Assembly (NCBI RefSeq): GCF_018130615.1
Contig: NZ_JAFCKB010000015.1
Coordinates: 62,001 to 126,000 of the forward strand
Direction of reading: 5' to 3'
DNA from: Bradyrhizobium manausense
Lineage (GTDB): Bacteria > Pseudomonadota > Alphaproteobacteria > Rhizobiales > Xanthobacteraceae
DNA: 64,000 bases
The position numbers and the translations under genes were made by a program. This document shows positions 7,793 to 18,506 of the stretch, piece after piece. The notes beneath the pieces were generated by a model. That model made no database searches and was not told the origin of the DNA. It worked only from the letters and a program-made list of their open reading frames with translations. How positions within the stretch are numbered: position 1 is the first letter of the stretch; each line of letters opens with the position of its first letter.

Positions 7793-10700
7793 TCATTCCC
7801 TGCCGTCAAGACGACCTGCCAGGGAAACGGCGCACGCCTCATGCTCTTGCGCGAGCAGCTCTTTCGCTTCCACCAATTCAGGAAGGTTGCGCTCCGCCTC
7901 GAATTCAGCGAGCACCGGCGCGAGCACCTCGGATACCGCACCTGCTCGGCCATTTGTCTTGTGCAGGCGGGCAAGTCCAAGCGCGCTGCGCAGCTCGAAG
8001 GTCTTCGTCTGCTGGCGTCGCGCGATTTCCAGCGCTCGCTTGAGAGCGACTTCGGCACTGGATTCGTCCGAACAATCATGACGCCATAGCAGCTTTCCGC
8101 GGACACGATGCAGCTCGGCATCAAGCCAATGCTGGCCGGACTGTCCGGTCCGGACGATGAGTTCGTTCAGGATGTCGAGCCCTGTTTCGACATGGCCCAT
8201 CTCCGCATTCGCTACGGCGACGTGCAGCCCCCAGAACGGTTCGCAGAGGTAGCAATCGTTCTCGTGCAGCAAGGTCCAGCCGTGACACATGTCCGCCAGT
8301 CCGGCGATTCGGTCGCCGGCACGCCACTTGGCCAGTCCATTCAGGTAGGTGCCCGCGGCCACATACAGCGGCATCGTATGATCGCGCGCGAGACCGAGCG
8401 CCAGGATCGTCTCTGTTTGCTGCAACATGCCCCCGCATACGCCGTCGAACACAGCGCGGTGAACCAGCGCATTGGCCTGGGAAAGCGCCCGCTTTTCTCC
8501 CGACGCACTCACCGCTTCGGCGGCGAGCTTGCGCGCGCGCGCAGTGAGACCGAGCGGCCAGAGCACGAGGGCAAGGAATCTCATGATCACGAACGGCAGA
8601 TCCAGCGCCGAAGCCCTGAATGTCGTGGGATCCGGTTCGGCACCATAGATGGCCAGCGCCTGCTCAAGATGCGTTCGCGCATTCACGTATGCGCCCCCGA
8701 ACCAGCAGGTGACGCCGTCCGTCCAATGGGCAACCACGGCCGCCACCGGCGAGTCCGGTCGCCGGTCGGCAGCGCTCCTGATGGTATCCACCAGCTCCCG
8801 CATTGGCGCGAATTCGCCGTGTGTCAGGCAGGCATTGAAGAGACCCGAATGAACCGGCGCAAGTTCAACGGGATCATCGATATCGGCTGCGAGCTGGCGC
8901 GCACGCGTCCATGCCGCAATCGTTTCCGGAGCACTGTGCCCGAGGCTGCCCCTGAGCGCGCGGCCATATGAGATTTGAAGATGCAGCCTGCTCATCATCC
9001 TGCGGGGCGCGTCAGGCAGTTCGTCACCGATCGCAACCGCCTTGCCGAGATGCGCGACCGCTTCGGCATAGGCAGAGCGCTTCAGCGCCTGCTGGCCCGC
9101 CTTGCGCCACCAATCGAGCGCGACCTCGCTCAACCCAGCTTCAGTGAAGTGACGCGCCAGAACTTCCGGCTCGATCTCGGCCACGACTGGAAACTTCTCG
9201 CGCAGGACCTCACCGATTCTCGTGTGAAGCAGCTGCCGTTTGCTCTTGAGCAGACTCTCGTAGGCCGCTTCCTGAACGAGGGCGTGCTTGAAACTATAGC
9301 TTGCCTCGGGCGGAGCCCCGCGGCGAAGCAGCAGCTCGGCCTCTTCAAGTTGCTCAAGCGCAGCACTCAGCGTCAGATCATCGCGTCCCGCCACGTCCTT
9401 CAGCAACGCGTATGAGAAGTCGCGGCCGATGGCGGCGCCGATCTGCGCCACCTCCTTGACTGGAGCGAGCCGGTCGAGCCGCGCCATCAGCGAATCTTGT
9501 AGCGTCGCGGGAATAGCGAGCGGCGGGAGCGGACTGTTCAGCCGATAGCGCCCGGCGTCTTCGACAAGCAGGCCGGATTCCAGCACCATCTTGGTCAGTT
9601 CCTCGACGAATAGCGGGACGCCATCCGTCCTGTCGATGATCTGCTTCATCATCTCGCGTGGCAGCTGGCGGCCGACAACCACCTGTTCCACCAGCGCGCG
9701 AGTGTCCTGCCGATCGAGCCGGTCGAGCCGCAACAGGCTGACGTTGGCAAGGCCCGACCAGGAAGGCTCGAACTCCGGCCGGGACGTCATGAGCACGAGG
9801 ATCGGCAGTGCCCTGATCCGATCGACCGCGAGATCAAACAGCTCGAGGGTCGTGGCATCGGCCCAATGCAAATCCTCGCAAATGATCAGGAGAGGCTGGC
9901 CTCGCGCCAACCCCTCAAGCTGATCGAGAAGGGCGGCGAATGTCTGTCGCCGCTGCTGCGCCGGACTCAAGCCAAGGGGCGGGCAACGGTCGCCGGTTGG
10001 AATCGAAAGCAGAGCCGCAATGAGCGGCGTCGCCCGGGCGACCTGCTGGGTTCCAAGCGCCAGCATTGCCTCGAGCTTGTCGAGCCTTTGTTCTGGCGTG
10101 TCGTGCGAGCGAATTCCGGCCGCGCGCTCGAGCTGCGCGACAAAGGGATGAAGCGCGCTGTTTGTATGATAAGGCGAACACTGATATCGCACCCGACGGT
10201 GCGTCCCCAACGAAGGACTTTCGGACAGCGTTGCAGCGATGCGCGACTTGCCGATGCCGGCCTCGCCGGAGATCAATACGATCTGGCCATGGCCCTGCCA
10301 TGCCTCCCGCTGGCGCGAGAGAATGAATTCGATCTCATCCTTGCGGCCGACAAAGCCAATCGAGTGTGCGGCACGGACCGCCTCGAAGCGGCTCTCGGAT
10401 GCGGTCGCTCCCTCCACCGCCCACACTGCGATGGGTTCGCCGATCCCCTTCACTTCGCGGCGGCCGAGATTGCGAAAAGTGAAGAGATCCCCCAGCAGGC
10501 GGCGAGTCGATGACGCAACGACGACCACGCCGGGTTCCGCGAGACTCTGAAGCCGGGCTGCGAGATTTGGCGTATCGCCGATGGTCGCGTGCTCCTCCGA
10601 CGCGTCTCCACTGATGAGGTCGCCCACCACCACGAGCCCGGTCGCAACTGCAATCCGCAGCTCCACCCGCTCGCCGGCACCCGTTTCGAGCTGGCGAATA

Positions 10701-11167
10701 GCGGAGATGATGTCGAGGCCCGCGCGCACCGCGCGCTCCGCATCATCCTCGTGAGCGCGCGGATAGCCGAAATAGACGAGTATTCCGTCACCGACAAATC
10801 TGGCTATGCTGCCGTCATATGCGGCAATGACCCGCGCGCATGCGGCGCGGTAGATCCGGATCACTTCCCACATATCCTCGGGATCGAGGCGCGCCGAGAG
10901 CACGGTCGAGCCGACCAGATCGCAAAACATGACGGTGAGGTGGCGCCGCTCGGCGTCGTGAGGACGGGCCGGCGATGCGATCAATGCGGCCGGATCGAGG
11001 TCGGCAATGGCTCTGAGCATTTTGCGGCGATGACCTAGCAGGACTCCGAGCTTGTCGAAGTCCTCGTCCATCAGCTCGGGGAGGACGCCAACGTCGATCC
11101 CATTCTGGACAAAACGCTCCGCGTATTGCCCAAGCCCCAGCTTCTCGAGCCACTCCGCAATCTGCAT
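7793..11167 (-). CDS. SAM domain - class III nucleotidyl cyclase - AAA ATPase - helical repeat protein
   Basis: A 1124-residue multidomain signalling protein. Residues 1-57 are a SAM domain (IAEWLEKLGLGQYAERF). Residues about 74-255 are a class III cyclase domain with both metal aspartates, Asp83 in FCDLVGST and Asp127 in RFVGDGILVYFG, and the catalytic Asn201 and Arg205 in NLAARLQ. The residue that normally selects adenine (Asp) aligns with Ala194 or its neighbour, so cyclase specificity is uncertain. Residues about 272-680 are an AAA/STAND ATPase with Walker A GEAGIGKS (301-308) and an LLIICEDLHWAD Walker B. The remaining 400 residues are alpha-helical, TPR-like repeats. The gene is alone, convergent with phaZ. 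The ligand and output are unknown. Confidence 0.9.
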   Translation of the reverse strand: MQIAEWLEKLGLGQYAERFVQNGIDVGVLPELMDEDFDKLGVLLGHRRKMLRAIADLDPAALIASPARPHDAERRHLTVMFCDLVGSTVLSARLDPEDMWEVIRIYRAACARVIAAYDGSIARFVGDGILVYFGYPRAHEDDAERAVRAGLDIISAIRQLETGAGERVELRIAVATGLVVVGDLISGDASEEHATIGDTPNLAARLQSLAEPGVVVVASSTRRLLGDLFTFRNLGRREVKGIGEPIAVWAVEGATASESRFEAVRAAHSIGFVGRKDEIEFILSRQREAWQGHGQIVLISGEAGIGKSRIAATLSESPSLGTHRRVRYQCSPYHTNSALHPFVAQLERAAGIRSHDTPEQRLDKLEAMLALGTQQVARATPLIAALLSIPTGDRCPPLGLSPAQQRRQTFAALLDQLEGLARGQPLLIICEDLHWADATTLELFDLAVDRIRALPILVLMTSRPEFEPSWSGLANVSLLRLDRLDRQDTRALVEQVVVGRQLPREMMKQIIDRTDGVPLFVEELTKMVLESGLLVEDAGRYRLNSPLPPLAIPATLQDSLMARLDRLAPVKEVAQIGAAIGRDFSYALLKDVAGRDDLTLSAALEQLEEAELLLRRGAPPEASYSFKHALVQEAAYESLLKSKRQLLHTRIGEVLREKFPVVAEIEPEVLARHFTEAGLSEVALDWWRKAGQQALKRSAYAEAVAHLGKAVAIGDELPDAPRRMMSRLHLQISYGRALRGSLGHSAPETIAAWTRARQLAADIDDPVELAPVHSGLFNACLTHGEFAPMRELVDTIRSAADRRPDSPVAAVVAHWTDGVTCWFGGAYVNARTHLEQALAIYGAEPDPTTFRASALDLPFVIMRFLALVLWPLGLTARARKLAAEAVSASGEKRALSQANALVHRAVFDGVCGGMLQQTETILALGLARDHTMPLYVAAGTYLNGLAKWRAGDRIAGLADMCHGWTLLHENDCYLCEPFWGLHVAVANAEMGHVETGLDILNELIVRTGQSGQHWLDAELHRVRGKLLWRHDCSDESSAEVALKRALEIARRQQTKTFELRSALGLARLHKTNGRAGAVSEVLAPVLAEFEAERNLPELVEAKELLAQEHEACAVSLAGRLDGRE

Positions 11168-11451
11168 GGCTCACCCATCTTATGGCTGGCGGTTAGCAGA
11201 GTCTTGGACCGCGGCCGCGCCGGGACAATATCCCAACGTCACCATGATGGCACGTCTTGTTTGTTAGGTTACTCGTTACCGATGACGCTTCGGTCGGGAC
11301 ACGACCCGATGCGAACGGCTGTGCTACCAAACATCGCTGGCACGCAGCGTTGGACGGCAGAGGTTGCGATGAGTCGTCACGACTCAATCCATATCTGAAG
11401 CCGACCGACACTGCGCTTTGTGCTCGCATACATTGCCAAGGGAACGTTTCC

Positions 11452-11967
11452 TCATTGCTCGTTAATCGGCGCTTCGTGACTGCGAGCGATCGTACCCGCC
11501 GCGACCTGAAGCGAAGAACCAACCGCCCAGCAGCCGGCAACAAAGCCTATCAGGGCGTTGGACAGATTTTGATCAAGGACAAGAATGCTGACGGACAGGG
11601 TTGCAGCAATCGCCGCGCCGAACGTTCCGGCCGCACTCATGATTTCAGCCGGCTCGGAACCATTCCATTCTTCCGAAATGCTCGATTTCGGGCGCCGTGC
11701 GAGATTGCCGGACAAGTCAATTCCGACATAATAGCTGAGAGCTCCGTAGAACATCGTTGCCGGCACGATCCAGCCGCTTTCAAACAGTCCGCCTTTCTGA
11801 CGCAACAGGGTCGCACCCACATAGAGGCCGCAAGAGGCTCCAACGGCTGCCAGCCCAATTCTTTCAAGGACATGGGCCGATTTGATCAGACTGGAACGGG
11901 CGATCCCAAGACCGCTGACGTACCTTGTGAGGGAAAATGCGCTCGAAATTGCACTGCTGATCTTCAT
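11452..11967 (-). CDS. Small multi-pass membrane protein, function unknown
   Basis: A 171-residue protein with about four hydrophobic segments: IGLAAVGASCGLYVGATLL, IVPATMFYGALSYYVGI, AGTFGAAIAATLSVSILVL and ALIGFVAGCWAVGSSL. The reading frame is open further upstream, to 12153, but the ATG at 11967 has a strong aaggag site 9 nt ahead, so I use that start. It is probably an inner-membrane protein. No family is recognised. It lies alone, with 284 bp to the cyclase gene and 332 bp to the ABC ATPase gene. Its base composition is slightly less GC-rich than its neighbours. Confidence 0.75.
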   Translation of the reverse strand: MKISSAISSAFSLTRYVSGLGIARSSLIKSAHVLERIGLAAVGASCGLYVGATLLRQKGGLFESGWIVPATMFYGALSYYVGIDLSGNLARRPKSSISEEWNGSEPAEIMSAAGTFGAAIAATLSVSILVLDQNLSNALIGFVAGCWAVGSSLQVAAGTIARSHEAPINEQ

Positions 11968-12299
11968 TGGGGGCTCCTTCTGAGTCATTGGCAGCCTGCT
12001 GGCCGACCCCGAATAGAGGCTGCCGGGACGCGGTTCTCGATGCCCTTGATTTTTTGATTTCAGAAAGATCTGAGCTGAGTGATGGGGCTGACTTGCTCGG
12101 GAAGGCGAGAGCCTATCCAGGGCTGCGAGCATGCCGCTGCGCAGGTTCTGCAACTCACCCGTGTCTGTCAGCTGGCTCCGGGTGCGGCAATTTCTTACGC
12201 GAGTGGTAGTTCAAAACGCGAGGAATGGACTATGAAGCGGTTCACAGATCGCTGTTCTCTGTCGCTCCATCCGGTCACAAGGACGTGTGAAGCTCGCAG
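11968..12299. other. Intergenic region with no supported gene
   Basis: These 332 bp hold the ribosome binding site and presumably the promoter of the membrane-protein gene on the minus strand. An 8-bp inverted repeat (ggcagcct at 11990-11997, aggctgcc at 12017-12024) could form a hairpin just upstream of that start. A plus-strand frame from 12231 runs into the ABC ATPase gene on the other strand and lacks protein-like composition. I see nothing else. Confidence 0.5.
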
Positions 12300-14168
<1,869 letters not shown>

Positions 14169-14283
14169 GCGAAGCCGCCGATGGCTGCCGCGAGGAAGAT
14201 GCGTCCCCTCCCCCGCCTGCGCGGAAGGGTTGGGGAGAGCATGTCTCGGCAACGAAGGTTCCCCCAGGGGAAAGAACCCTCAT

Positions 14284-14303
14284 CTCTCCCGCAAGCGGGA
14301 GAG
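14284..14303. repeat. Short palindrome (ctctcccgc type)
   Basis: A 9-bp inverted repeat, ctctcccgc (14284-14292) and gcgggagag (14295-14303), lies in the gap between the ATPase gene and the dehydrogenase gene. The surrounding 14190-14340 stretch is pyrimidine-rich repeat DNA. A related palindrome is at 40162-40183. It may attenuate expression of the ATPase gene relative to the upstream operon genes. Confidence 0.65.
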
Positions 14304-14351
14304 GTGCACCGAGTTCGTTGTTGCGCCGGTGTTCCCATCACCATCCGCCCC

Positions 14352-15278
14352 TCAATAACCACGGCTGCGGTCGACCAGTCCCGGCAGCTGCTCGCCACGG
14401 CGGTGACGCGAGATGACATCGAGCACGAAATCGACGGCCGTATCCGGCGTGGTCATGCTGGCATTGTGCGGCGTCAGCAGGATGCGCGGGTGGCTCCAGA
14501 ACGGATGCCCCGCCGGCAGCGGCTCGGGATCGGTGACGTCGAGCACCGCACCCGACAGTGCGCCGCTGTCGAGCGCGGCAAGAAAGTCGACCTCGATGAG
14601 ATGCGGGCCGCGTCCGACATTGACGAGCCCCGCCCCGCGCGGCAGCCGCGCGAACAGATCGGCGTTGAGGATGCCGCGCGTCTCGACCGTCAGGGGCAGC
14701 AGACAGACGAGAATGTCGGCCTGCGCGAGGAAATCTGGCAAGGTGTCCGCACCGGCGTAACAGGTCACGCCTTCTATCTCGCGCGGTGAGCGGTTCCACC
14801 CCGACAACGGAAAGCCGAATGCCCTCAGGCTTTCGAGCACGGCCTGACCGAGCTGGCCGAGCCCCATCACGCCAACGCGCCGGCGCCTGGCCGGCGTGAA
14901 CCGGATCTCGCGCCAGACCTGCTCCTTCTGCTGATTGATGAAGTGCAGGAGATCGCGATGCAGGCCGAGCACGGCCATGGTGACGTATTCGACCATGGTC
15001 TCGGCAATGCCGGGCTCCAGCATGCGGACCAGCGGAATATGTGCCGGAACTTTGGTGGTATCGAACTGATCGACGCCGGCGCCGACCGAGAAGACCAGCT
15101 CGAGATTTGGAAACGTTGTCGCGATGTCATCCGGCGGCACCCAGGCCACGAGATAGCGCACCGCGGCGGGATCACCGATGTCGGGCCAAAGCCGGAACGG
15201 CATATCGGGCGCGCGCTCGGCGAAGAAGGTCGCCCATTCCGCGCCGCGCACCATGTTGGCCTTGTAGAGAACCGTCAT
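14352..15278 (-). CDS. D-2-hydroxyacid dehydrogenase (glyoxylate/hydroxypyruvate reductase A-like)
   Basis: A 308-residue NAD(P)-dependent dehydrogenase that interconverts 2-oxoacids and D-2-hydroxyacids. It shows the cofactor motif GLGQLG (139-144), catalytic Arg223 in VGRGPHLIE, Glu252 in DVTDPEPLP and His271 in LLTPHNAS, matching the GhrA branch by length and by the shortened N-terminal domain. The ATG at 15278 is used; an upstream extension to 15506 has a low-complexity Arg-rich translation and overlaps the FAD oxidoreductase gene. Its start lies 8 bp after that gene's stop, so the two are coupled. In context it could reduce a 2-oxoacid released by the amine oxidoreductase. Confidence 0.92.
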   Translation of the reverse strand: MTVLYKANMVRGAEWATFFAERAPDMPFRLWPDIGDPAAVRYLVAWVPPDDIATTFPNLELVFSVGAGVDQFDTTKVPAHIPLVRMLEPGIAETMVEYVTMAVLGLHRDLLHFINQQKEQVWREIRFTPARRRRVGVMGLGQLGQAVLESLRAFGFPLSGWNRSPREIEGVTCYAGADTLPDFLAQADILVCLLPLTVETRGILNADLFARLPRGAGLVNVGRGPHLIEVDFLAALDSGALSGAVLDVTDPEPLPAGHPFWSHPRILLTPHNASMTTPDTAVDFVLDVISRHRRGEQLPGLVDRSRGY

Positions 15279-15286
15279 GCGGCCTC

Positions 15287-16615
15287 TCAGAACGGGCTGA
15301 CCGGCGCGAGACGCCGGCCGTCGATCATGCGCTTGTGGCTGTAGGCGGCGGGATCGACCAGCGGCGTCGCGCCGGTAACGATGTCGGCGGCGAGCTTGCC
15401 GGCGGCGGGGCCGATGCCAAAACCGTGACCGGAAAAGCCGGTCGCGAGGAAGAAGCCGGGCAACGCGTCGACCGTCGAGATCACGGGAATCGTATCCGCC
15501 GTGCAATCGATCGTGCCGCCCCAGGCCTCCGCGATCTCGATGTCCTTCAGCTCCGGGTTCGCCTTGATCAAGGAGGCGAGCGCCGCATTGACCAGCGACA
15601 TGTCCGGCTCGGGGTCGCGTACGCGCTCGGTCTCGAACGGCGACGGCTTGTCAAAGCTCCAGCTGGTGCCGCGCATGATCTGGTCGAAGAACGACTTGCC
15701 GAACGAGAGCTTCAGACCGTTCTTGCGATGCTGATAGGTCGGCCAGAAGGTGCGCGCATAACGAAACAGATCGGGCGACAGCTCCACCGTGCCGCGATTG
15801 CGCAGCGCCAGCGTAAAGCCGCCATCGAGGCGGCGGCGGATGCAGTAGAGGTCGGTGCCGAGCGCGCCGGATGTGATCTCCGGTGCCGGCGTGGTTCGGC
15901 ATGCGGTCGCATTGACGAGCCCGATCGGCAGTTCGATGCCGTGACGGCGGCAGAACAGCGACGACCACGCGCCGCCCGACAGCAGCACGGCCTGTGTGCG
16001 AATGGTGCCCTTCTCGGTGACGACGGCGCTTACCTTTCCGCGCTGGGTCTCCAGTCCGCGTGCGGCGCAGCCCTGATGAATGGTGACGCCGTGCTTTCGT
16101 GCGGCCGTCGCGAGCGCGGGCACGGCCATCGACGGCTCGGCACGGCCATCGCTCGGCGTGTGCAGGCCACCGACCCATTTGTCGGTATTCCCCGGCATGC
16201 GCTCGGCGACCTCGGCCGGCGTCAGCACGGTCGAATGGACCTGCATCTCGCGCGCGACCGCCGCCCAGCGCTCCCAGCTCGCGAGCTCGTCCTTGTTCTT
16301 GGTCAGAAACAGCACGCCGGTGCGGCGGAATCCGGCATCGACCCCGGCGTCGTTCTGCATGTCCTCCCACAGCCGCAGCGCTTCGCGCGCGAGCGGAATC
16401 TCCTCGCGGGCGCGGCCTTGCTGTCGGCACCAGCCCCAATTGCGGCTCGACTGCTCGCCGCCGACATGGCCCTTCTCGACCAGCGCGACGGAGAGACCTT
16501 TCTTCGCCAGATGATAGGCCGCGGAGACGCCGATAACGCCGCCGCCGATGACGACGACATCCGCCTGCGCCGGCAGGCGTTCGTCGCTGTTTATACGGTT
16601 GAGCGGCGGGGACAT
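15287..16615 (-). CDS. FAD-dependent oxidoreductase (D-amino acid/opine/sarcosine oxidase-like)
   Basis: A 442-residue flavoenzyme of the DAO family, which oxidises the C-N bond of amino acids, N-methyl amines or opines to an imine. The FAD motif GGGVIG is at residues 24-29, followed by SSRNWGWCRQQGR, where other members bind or attach flavin. The C-terminal part has TADTIPVISTVDALPGFFLATGFSGHGFGIGPAAGK, the typical second FAD-contacting segment. No signal peptide is seen. It lies between the ABC permease gene (34 bp away) and the hydroxyacid dehydrogenase gene (8 bp), so it probably acts on whatever the transporter imports. The exact substrate cannot be assigned. Confidence 0.92.
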   Translation of the reverse strand: MSPPLNRINSDERLPAQADVVVIGGGVIGVSAAYHLAKKGLSVALVEKGHVGGEQSSRNWGWCRQQGRAREEIPLAREALRLWEDMQNDAGVDAGFRRTGVLFLTKNKDELASWERWAAVAREMQVHSTVLTPAEVAERMPGNTDKWVGGLHTPSDGRAEPSMAVPALATAARKHGVTIHQGCAARGLETQRGKVSAVVTEKGTIRTQAVLLSGGAWSSLFCRRHGIELPIGLVNATACRTTPAPEITSGALGTDLYCIRRRLDGGFTLALRNRGTVELSPDLFRYARTFWPTYQHRKNGLKLSFGKSFFDQIMRGTSWSFDKPSPFETERVRDPEPDMSLVNAALASLIKANPELKDIEIAEAWGGTIDCTADTIPVISTVDALPGFFLATGFSGHGFGIGPAAGKLAADIVTGATPLVDPAAYSHKRMIDGRRLAPVSPF

Positions 16616-16649
16616 GATGCACTCCTGGAGATCAGTTCGAGTCTTTTCG

Positions 16650-17525
16650 TCATGAGATGTTCATTCGCGGATCGAGGGCGTCGCGCAGGCCGTCGCCGAG
16701 GAAGTTGAAGCTGGTCACCGCAAGCGTGATAGCAACGCCCGGCACGATCGCGAGCCACGGCGCGCTGGTGAGATAGATCTGCGCGTTGTTGAGCATGTTG
16801 CCCCAGCTCGCGGCCGGCGGCTGGATGCCGTTGCCGAGATAGCTGATATAGGACTCCAGCAGGATCGCATTCGCAACGTTCAGCGTCGCCGACACCACGA
16901 TCGGCGCGATCGCGTTGGGCACGAGCTCGCGAAACATGATCCGCAGATTAGACGAACCGAAGGCGAGCGCTGCCACCGCGAATTCGCGCTCGCGCAGCGA
17001 ACGCACCTGGGCTTCGACGACACGGGCCACGCCCATCCAGGCGGTGGCCGCGATCAACACCGTGGTGGTCACGAGACCCGGCTCGGTGAGCGCTGCAAGC
17101 GCAAGCAGGAGGAAGATGCTCGGAAAACACAGCACGGCGTCGACCAGGCGCATCAAGACCGCACCGACCACACCACCATAGAAGCCGGCGAAAGCGCCGA
17201 CCACGACGCCGACCGCCATCGCGATCCCCATCGCGACGATGCCGATCGAGAGCGACACCCGCCCCCCCATCATCAGCCGTGCCAGCACGTCGCGGCCGAG
17301 TTCGTCGGTGCCGAGAATATGCGCGCCCGAGAGCGGCGGCGCGAACCGCTTCATGATGTCGATATAGGTGTCGTCGAACGGCAGCAGATAAGGACCGAGC
17401 GCCGAGCCGAGAAGAAGAATGATAATGATTACCGCGCCGGCAAGCGCGAGCCGATGCCGGCAGAACCGTCGCCACGCGGTTTGGCCGGGTTCGGATTGAG
17501 CGGTGGAGAGAGCCACAGTCGCCAT
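16650..17525 (-). CDS. ABC transporter permease, DppC type
   Basis: A 291-residue inner-membrane permease of the dipeptide/oligopeptide/opine family. After a short cytoplasmic N-terminus a first membrane segment (LALAGAVIIIILLLGSALGPYLL) is followed by the DppC-specific periplasmic loop containing HILGTDELGRDVLARLMMGGRVSL. Five further membrane segments follow, with the ATPase-contacting EAA loop near REREFAVAALAFGSSNLRIMFRELVPN. It ends in NFLGDGLRDALDPRM, the standard DppC ending. It starts 3 bp after the DppB-type gene stop, so translation is likely coupled, and forms a heterodimer with that protein. Confidence 0.95.
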   Translation of the reverse strand: MATVALSTAQSEPGQTAWRRFCRHRLALAGAVIIIILLLGSALGPYLLPFDDTYIDIMKRFAPPLSGAHILGTDELGRDVLARLMMGGRVSLSIGIVAMGIAMAVGVVVGAFAGFYGGVVGAVLMRLVDAVLCFPSIFLLLALAALTEPGLVTTTVLIAATAWMGVARVVEAQVRSLREREFAVAALAFGSSNLRIMFRELVPNAIAPIVVSATLNVANAILLESYISYLGNGIQPPAASWGNMLNNAQIYLTSAPWLAIVPGVAITLAVTSFNFLGDGLRDALDPRMNIS

Positions 17526-17528
17526 CGC

Positions 17529-18479
17529 CTAGCCCACCCGGATGCGCGGGTCGACGACGGCGTAGAGGATGTCGGCAATCAGCGAGCCGATCAGCACCAT
17601 GATCGCCGAGAACATCAGGATGCCCATCACCACGGGATAGTCGCGATAGCCGATCGAATCCAGGAACAGGCGCCCCATGCCGGGCCAGGTGAACACGGTC
17701 TCGGCCACCAGCGCGCCACCGAGCAGCGTCGGAAACTGCAGGCCCGCCACCGTGATCATCGGCAGCAGCGCGTTGCGCAGCGCGTGGACCGTGAGGATAC
17801 GCCATTCCGGCAGGCCCTTGGCGCGCGCTGTGCGGATGTAGTCCTGGTTGATGACCTCGAGCATGGAGGAGCGCATGAAGCGGCCCCACATCGCGGTTTC
17901 GACCAGCGCCAGCACCATGGCGGGCGCGATCAGATGATGCAGCAGGTCGAGAAAGGAGCCGTCGCCGACGGTTTCGCGGTTGCCGGCCGGCAGCCAGCCG
18001 AGCGTCACCGAGAATACATAGATAGTGATGAGGCCGAACCAGAAGGTCGGGATCGACAGCGCGATCATGGCGCCGACGGTGGCGAGCGAATCGAACAGCG
18101 AGTATCGCCGGAGTGCGCCCAAGATGCCGATCCAGCAGCCGAGCAGCACGGCGACGATGGTCGCGGTCGTCATCAGTTCCAGCGTCGCGCCGAGATGCGA
18201 GGAGATCACCGACAGGACCGCTTCCCCGTCGCGATAGGACCTGCCCCAATCGCCTTTCAACATGCGGCCGAACCAGTCGAGATACTGGATCGGCAACGGG
18301 CGATCGAGCCCTAGTTGTTTGGTGACGCGGTCGAGATCCTCCTGCGTCATCTGTGCGGACGCCGCGAACTGCGACAGCGGCCCGCCGGGCGCCAGATGCA
18401 GGATGGCGAAGCCAATTGCGGAGACGATCACCAGCAGCATGACCGCCTGCGCGAGGCGATTGAGGACGTAACGGGCCAT
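17529..18479 (-). CDS. ABC transporter permease, DppB type
   Basis: A 316-residue inner-membrane permease. It begins with the usual DppB segment MARYVLNRLAQAVMLLVIVSAIGFAI, then the periplasmic loop LGLDRPLPIQYLDWFGRMLKGDWGRSY, and has five further membrane helices. The EAA loop is RTARAKGLPEWRILTVHALRNALLP, which contacts the ATPase, and the protein ends ILYAVVDPRIRVG as family members do. It pairs with the DppC-type permease encoded 3 bp downstream and receives substrate from the binding protein encoded 27 bp upstream. Confidence 0.95.
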   Translation of the reverse strand: MARYVLNRLAQAVMLLVIVSAIGFAILHLAPGGPLSQFAASAQMTQEDLDRVTKQLGLDRPLPIQYLDWFGRMLKGDWGRSYRDGEAVLSVISSHLGATLELMTTATIVAVLLGCWIGILGALRRYSLFDSLATVGAMIALSIPTFWFGLITIYVFSVTLGWLPAGNRETVGDGSFLDLLHHLIAPAMVLALVETAMWGRFMRSSMLEVINQDYIRTARAKGLPEWRILTVHALRNALLPMITVAGLQFPTLLGGALVAETVFTWPGMGRLFLDSIGYRDYPVVMGILMFSAIMVLIGSLIADILYAVVDPRIRVG

Positions 18480-18506
18480 CTCAGGCGATCCCGCGAACGG
18501 AGCGCA

